A DNA stretch of 64,000 bases from Streptomyces yatensis (GTDB taxonomy: Bacteria; Actinomycetota; Actinomycetes; Streptomycetales; Streptomycetaceae), in contig NZ_CP072941.1 in assembly GCF_018069625.1 (NCBI RefSeq), positions 7,874,001 to 7,938,000 of the forward strand, written 5' to 3'. The notes beneath the pieces were generated by a model. It was not told the DNA's origin. It worked only from the letters and a program-made list of their open reading frames with translations, and ran no database searches. This document shows, piece by piece, positions 63,214 through 64,000 of this stretch (position 1 is the first letter of the stretch; every line of letters starts with the position of its first letter). Both the position numbers and the translations under genes were made by a program.

Positions 63214-64000
63214 GCAGGCAGCACAAGCAGATCCATCTCGCGGCCCACTTCCCCGGGGTCAACAACACCACCGTCTGGACCGACCCCCGGTCCCGCAGCC
63301 AGATCGACTTCGACTCCTTCGAACATCTCGCGCGCACCGCCGAGCGCGGGCTGTTCGACTTCTTCTTCCTCGCCGAGGGGCTGCGGCTGCGCGAGCACAA
63401 CGGCCGGATCCATGACCTCGACGTGGTCGGCAGACCGGAGTCGATCACCGTGCTGAACGCGCTCGCGGCCGTCACCGAACGGCTGGGGCTGGCCGCCACC
63501 GTCAACGCCACGTTCAACGAACCGTACGAACTGGCCCGCCGGCTGGCCTCCCTGGACCATCTCAGCGGGGGCCGCGCCGCCTGGAACGTGGTCACCTCCT
63601 CCGACGCCTTCACCGGCGAGAACTTCCGGCGCGGCGGCTTCCTGGACCGGGCCGACCGTTACACCCGGGCCGCCGAGTTCGTCGCCACCGCCCGTGAGCT
63701 GTGGGACTCCTGGACGCCGGACGGCACGCCCCGCCCGTTCGCCCACACCGGCCGGCACTTCACCATCGACGGCGAGTTCGGCGTGCCCCGTTCACCGCAG
63801 GGCCATCCGGTGGTGATCCAGGCCGGGGACTCCGACGAGGGCCGGGAGTTCGCCGCCTCCGCCGCCGACATCATCTTCACCCGGCACGGCTCACTGGAGG
63901 CCGGGCGCACCTTCTACGCCGACGTCAAGCGGCGGCTCGCGCGGTACGGGCGCGCCCCGGAGGAGCTGAAGATCATGCCCGGGGTGACCCTGGTCCTCGG
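63210..64000 (+). CDS. NtaA/SnaA/DszA-type flavin monooxygenase, 3' truncated by window
   Basis: The open frame starts at ATG 63210, overlapping the upstream stop by 4 nt, and runs past the window edge without a stop, giving 263 residues. Sequence QIHLAAHFPGVNNTTVWTD, AERGLFDFFFLAEGLRL, LDHLSGGRAAWNVVTSSDAF and GVPRSPQGHPVVIQAGDSD match the NtaA/SnaA/DszA (DmoA) family of two-component FMNH2-dependent monooxygenases. Full-length members have about 440-460 residues. Such enzymes desulfurise or dealkylate organic substrates, including S-substituted cysteines (Bacillus CmoJ/YtnJ). Confidence 0.88.
   Translation, partial: MSRQHKQIHLAAHFPGVNNTTVWTDPRSRSQIDFDSFEHLARTAERGLFDFFFLAEGLRLREHNGRIHDLDVVGRPESITVLNALAAVTERLGLAATVNATFNEPYELARRLASLDHLSGGRAAWNVVTSSDAFTGENFRRGGFLDRADRYTRAAEFVATARELWDSWTPDGTPRPFAHTGRHFTIDGEFGVPRSPQGHPVVIQAGDSDEGREFAASAADIIFTRHGSLEAGRTFYADVKRRLARYGRAPEELKIMPGVTLVL

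Overview
The window is chromosomal DNA of a high-GC filamentous actinomycete, almost certainly a Streptomyces or a close relative. The GC content is very high, GTG and TTG starts are common, many genes overlap by 4 nt (ATGA/GTGA/TTGA), and the gene content is typical of that group: a SepF-like division protein, a DUF5685 protein, a gas vesicle gvpOAFGJLSK cluster and a GH64 beta-1,3-glucanase. It opens with the 3' end of a 5S rRNA gene and a strong terminator, so the left edge is the end of an rrn operon. No plasmid, phage, insertion sequence, tRNA gene or CRISPR array was recognised.

Left part (0.1-15.8 kb). A protein with a very long Arg/Asp/Gly repeat and TPR-like repeats follows the rRNA genes. 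Then come a DUF1015 protein, a HAD phosphatase, and an iron-box-controlled siderophore permease pair with its ATPase but no binding protein. These are followed by an SCP2-type protein, tlyA, nadK, recN, a GT4 glycosyltransferase and a Tat-exported GH64 glucanase with a LacI-type palindrome upstream. A gene-free kilobase (15.8-16.9 kb) holds copies of a dispersed repeat and a 23-unit minisatellite with a 20-bp period.

Central part (16.9-37.7 kb). A PucR-type regulator and a GH15 glycosidase precede a housekeeping block: pyrG, an ADP-ribose Nudix hydrolase, a degenerate STAND ATPase with TPRs, ald, a ParA-like ATPase, a ribbon-helix-helix-like protein, scpA, scpB, a pseudouridine synthase, aroH, tyrA, cmk, a PlsC-type acyltransferase and der. 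The order tlyA-nadK-recN-pyrG-Nudix-parA-scpA-scpB-rsuA/rluB-cmk-der matches the Mycobacterium tuberculosis Rv1694-Rv1713 region. This is therefore an old actinobacterial segregation, translation and nucleotide block, interrupted here by carbohydrate genes between recN and pyrG.

Right part (37.9-64 kb). It begins with an uncharacterised overlapping gene pair, a glycosyltransferase operon, a WYL regulator, an orphan ctaD and the complete gas vesicle operon on the minus strand. An I78-like protein, a PAP2 phosphatase, a PIG-V-like glycosyltransferase, a DHA2 exporter, an acyl-CoA dehydrogenase, a SepF paralogue and a DUF5685 protein with an extreme Cys-rich tail follow. The last 6.6 kb is one operon: FAD/NAD(P)-binding protein, polar amino acid ABC transporter (permease, ATPase, lipoprotein), a luciferase-like flavin enzyme and a truncated NtaA/DszA-type monooxygenase. 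It resembles the Bacillus ytmI/cmo loci for salvage of sulfur from S-alkyl-cysteines, and its leader carries two tandem hairpins.

A theme of the window is simple-sequence expansion, inside genes (first TPR gene, DUF1015, tlyA, PucR, scpA) and between them (20-, 18- and 30-bp tandem arrays). Starts were chosen from Shine-Dalgarno spacing, overlaps and family length; alternatives are given where they matter.
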